DNA of 16,215 bases from an uncultured Sphingobium sp. (GTDB lineage Bacteria > Pseudomonadota > Alphaproteobacteria > Sphingomonadales > Sphingomonadaceae), in the NCBI GenBank assembly GCA_946479185.1, contig CAMLFF010000040.1, forward strand, positions 1 to 16,215, given 5' to 3'. Below, piece after piece: positions 14,187-16,215 of this stretch. The notes beneath the pieces were generated by a model. That model was not told the DNA's origin. It did no database searches and saw nothing but the letters and a program-made list of their open reading frames with translations. How positions within the stretch are numbered: the stretch's first letter is position 1; every line of letters starts with the position of its first letter. The translations under genes and the position numbers were made by a program.

Positions 14187-14999
14187 TCAGTCGTGCGCCA
14201 GAAGGATGCGAGCTGGCTCGGCAATGGTGAGTGCCGCCCCCCCATCAAGCATCCAACATTGGCCTGCTTTCCAGGGCTCGCCATCGATTGTCCCGGCGCC
14301 GGTTAAGGGAATGAACCAGCTCAGCCCGGATTGCCCCTCGCCAAGATGTGTCTCTCCACGCGGTAAAGTCATCAGGCGCAGCGCAAACGGAGCTTCGTCG
14401 CGATCGAGCAAAGCGGCATCGCTCATCTCCGCGATGTTGACCGGCGCGCGCTCACAAGGTGCGGCCCGGCTCACGGCCACGCCATCCTCCAGATGCAATT
14501 CGCGCGGGCGGCCATAATCATAGAGGCGGTAGGTCACGTCGACATTCTGCTGGACTTCAACCAACGTGATGCCTGCGCCAATGGCATGCACGGTGCCTGC
14601 CGGAATGTAGAAAAAATCGCCCGGCTGCACGGGCTTCCAGTCCATCAATTGTTGGATGCGACCATCGAGTGAGGCGGCGCGGAGAGTTTCGCTATCCAGT
14701 GGTTTGAGCGTCCCCATGCCCAGGGTCGCGCCCGGCTCAACGGCGAGAACGAGCCAGCACTCGCTCTTGCCGCCCGCGAGGCCGCGCGCCTGACCCTGCG
14801 GATCATCTGGGTGGACCTGAACCGAGAGCCGCTCACTTGTAAAAATATATTTTACGAGCAGGGGTGGGTGCTGGCCATCGGGGCCATCAAACCAGACCTC
14901 GCCAATCTGTCGGCCTGCGCCATTGGGGAAGGGGCCGGGTAGATCCTTGCATCCCCAAGGCTTCTCGACATATTTGGTCGCCAGCCGCACCGCGCTCAT
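14187..14999 (-). CDS. manA: Class I mannose-6-phosphate isomerase (short form)
   Basis: A zinc enzyme interconverting mannose-6-phosphate and fructose-6-phosphate, feeding GDP-sugar and exopolysaccharide synthesis or mannose use. The 270-residue cupin protein carries the family zinc-site landmarks: LSVQVHPDD (His63), GKSECWLVL (Glu80) and PAGTVHAIGAG (His138). VEVQQNVDVTYRLYDYGR follows. It is shorter than E. coli ManA and resembles the short Bacillus-type class I enzymes. The start at 14997-14999 (MSAVRLATKYVEKPWG) overlaps the stop of the amidohydrolase gene in ATGA; upstream in-frame codons lie inside that gene and are not used. The 140 bases between this gene's end and the LigE-like start show no strong terminator, so partial cotranscription is possible. 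Confidence 0.93.
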   Translation of the reverse strand: MSAVRLATKYVEKPWGCKDLPGPFPNGAGRQIGEVWFDGPDGQHPPLLVKYIFTSERLSVQVHPDDPQGQARGLAGGKSECWLVLAVEPGATLGMGTLKPLDSETLRAASLDGRIQQLMDWKPVQPGDFFYIPAGTVHAIGAGITLVEVQQNVDVTYRLYDYGRPRELHLEDGVAVSRAAPCERAPVNIAEMSDAALLDRDEAPFALRLMTLPRGETHLGEGQSGLSWFIPLTGAGTIDGEPWKAGQCWMLDGGAALTIAEPARILLAHD

Positions 15000-16215
15000 C
15001 GCGCCGCTTCCTTCACACTCGCGCGTCTGCCGCTGATCCAAACTTCCAATATCTGCGTCGTTGGCAGATCGGAGGGAGACGCCAGCTCCAGATCGCGATC
15101 GAGGATCAGGAAGTCCGCGCGCTGGCCCGGCTCAAGATTGCCGAATTTCTGCTCGGCAAAACCTGCATAAGCCGCGCCGCGCGTATAGGCGCGCAATGCC
15201 TCCGCGAGCGTGACACGCTGAGCAGGCATCCAGCCGCCGAACGGCTCACCCCGCGCGTCCGTGCGTGTTAGCGCGGATTTGAGGCCGATGAAGGGATCGG
15301 CAGGCTCCACCGGCACGTCCGATCCGAAGGCCAGCGGAACCTTATTGTCCAGCATCGTGCGCCAGGCATAAGCGCCGGTCAGCCGCGCCGCGCCAAGGCG
15401 CTGCTCAGCCATCTTCCAGTCCGATGTCGCATGTTGCGGCTGCATGGATGCGATGATGCCGTTGACGGTGAAGCGCCGCAGATCGACCGGATCGACAATC
15501 TGCGCATGTTCGATCCGCCAGCGCCGGTCGCCCTTATAGGTGGCGCCAAGCTCATCGATTGCGTCGAGCACTTCGGAATTGGCCATGTCGCCAATCGCGT
15601 GAATGGCGAGTTGGAAGCCATCCATTGCCGCGCGGCTCATCTGGTTCCGCAATTGGGCGGAGGTCAGCAGCTGTAGCCCGCTCTCCTTGGGCGCATCGGC
15701 ATAAGGCGCCTTGAGCCATGCGCCGCGTGAGCCAAGCGCGCCATCCACGACCAGCTTCACGCCGCCCAGCCGCAACCGGTCATCATAGAGCCACGGCGTC
15801 GGTCCGGGGCCCGCGATCATCTGCGCCTGATCCATGCCGCGTGCATAGCCCATGATGCGGATCTGCAATGCGCCGCGATCGCCCGCGCGGCGATAGGCCT
15901 GCCAGCCCTCTATCGTGGTGCCCATGTCTGCAATCGCCGTCACGCCGCGCGCGAGCAGAGCCTTTTGGGCTTGCTCCAGCGCTGCATCATAATCCTTGGG
16001 CTGGCGAACGGGCAGAGCGGGGATCATGAGCGCCATCGCCTTGTCGACCAAAAGCCCGCTCGGCTTGCCAGCCTCGGCAATGATGCGTCCGCCCGCAGGC
16101 GCTTTTGTCGTCGCGCTGATCTTGGCCGCGGCGAGCGCCGCATCATTGGCCCAGCCCGCGTGACCATCGATCCGCTCCAGCCAGATCGGGCGGTTGCCAG
16201 CCAGTCCGGCCAGAT
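14996..16215 (-). CDS. YtcJ-type amidohydrolase (5' end outside the window)
   Basis: A metal-dependent hydrolase of the Amidohydro_3/YtcJ group. The frame stays open to the window edge, giving at least 405 C-terminal residues; an apparent start at 16049-16051 is an internal TTG and not the true one. Upstream of it the frame reads IDGHAGWANDAAL and, later, APAGGRIIAEAGKPSGLLVD, typical YtcJ segments. Further on come LVVDGALGSRGAW, the metal-site stretches LAIHAIGDMAN and IEHAQIVDP, and SDVPVEPADPF. The end, FGNLEPGQRADFLILDRDLE, is the beta-sandwich closing strand. Substrates of this family are mostly unknown. It overlaps manA by ATGA and is probably cotranscribed with it. Signal peptide and N-terminal metal motif cannot be seen. 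Confidence 0.92.
   Translation of the reverse strand, partial: LAGLAGNRPIWLERIDGHAGWANDAALAAAKISATTKAPAGGRIIAEAGKPSGLLVDKAMALMIPALPVRQPKDYDAALEQAQKALLARGVTAIADMGTTIEGWQAYRRAGDRGALQIRIMGYARGMDQAQMIAGPGPTPWLYDDRLRLGGVKLVVDGALGSRGAWLKAPYADAPKESGLQLLTSAQLRNQMSRAAMDGFQLAIHAIGDMANSEVLDAIDELGATYKGDRRWRIEHAQIVDPVDLRRFTVNGIIASMQPQHATSDWKMAEQRLGAARLTGAYAWRTMLDNKVPLAFGSDVPVEPADPFIGLKSALTRTDARGEPFGGWMPAQRVTLAEALRAYTRGAAYAGFAEQKFGNLEPGQRADFLILDRDLELASPSDLPTTQILEVWISGRRASVKEAAR

Overview
This window looks like chromosomal DNA of an alphaproteobacterium, most likely a sphingomonad. Gene density and GC content are high, the dksA-type gene is of the alphaproteobacterial single-cysteine kind, CCTCCCC/GGGGAGG palindromic repeats sit between genes, and one glutathione transferase closely resembles LigE of Sphingobium. 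I see no phage, transposase, CRISPR array, tRNA or rRNA. Most of the window is ordinary core and housekeeping sequence. All assignments rest on reading the translations and on recalled family motifs; no database was searched.

Layout. 1-121: the 3' end of a plus-strand gene (possibly DUF3298-like). 121-257: a 137-bp imperfect palindromic repeat in the convergent gap. 260-4837: a minus-strand block read serS, surE, a two-TM potassium channel with an RCK domain, then rimO. 5066-5533: a dksA-type transcription factor gene, divergent from serS. 5555-6556: an HWE-family PAS histidine kinase with a TTG start. 6724-7596: a secreted or periplasmic OmpA-domain protein. 7862-9349: a cytoplasmic alpha-amylase of the E. 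coli AmyA type, with inverted-repeat-rich DNA upstream. 9350-9931: the only long stretch without a protein gene; it has an AT-rich core, two strong minus-strand intrinsic terminators and one probable plus-strand terminator, so it may encode two or three small RNAs. 9932-10816: a YpfJ-type zinc metallopeptidase. 10995-12952: a patatin-like hydrolase overlapping a 3-hydroxybutyrate dehydrogenase gene by ATGA. 12953-13200: a repeat hairpin and a clear terminator. 13201-14046: a LigE-like glutathione transferase. 14187-16215: a short class I mannose-6-phosphate isomerase, translationally coupled to an upstream YtcJ-type amidohydrolase that runs off the window.

Functional links. serS/surE, patatin/bdhA and amidohydrolase/manA each overlap by ATGA, so each pair is probably cotranscribed and translationally coupled. 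The patatin/bdhA pair suggests hydrolysis of an acyl or hydroxybutyrate ester coupled to oxidation of 3-hydroxybutyrate. The part most worth experimental attention is the candidate small-RNA locus at about 9394-9778. Next come the LigE-like enzyme and the patatin/bdhA pair.
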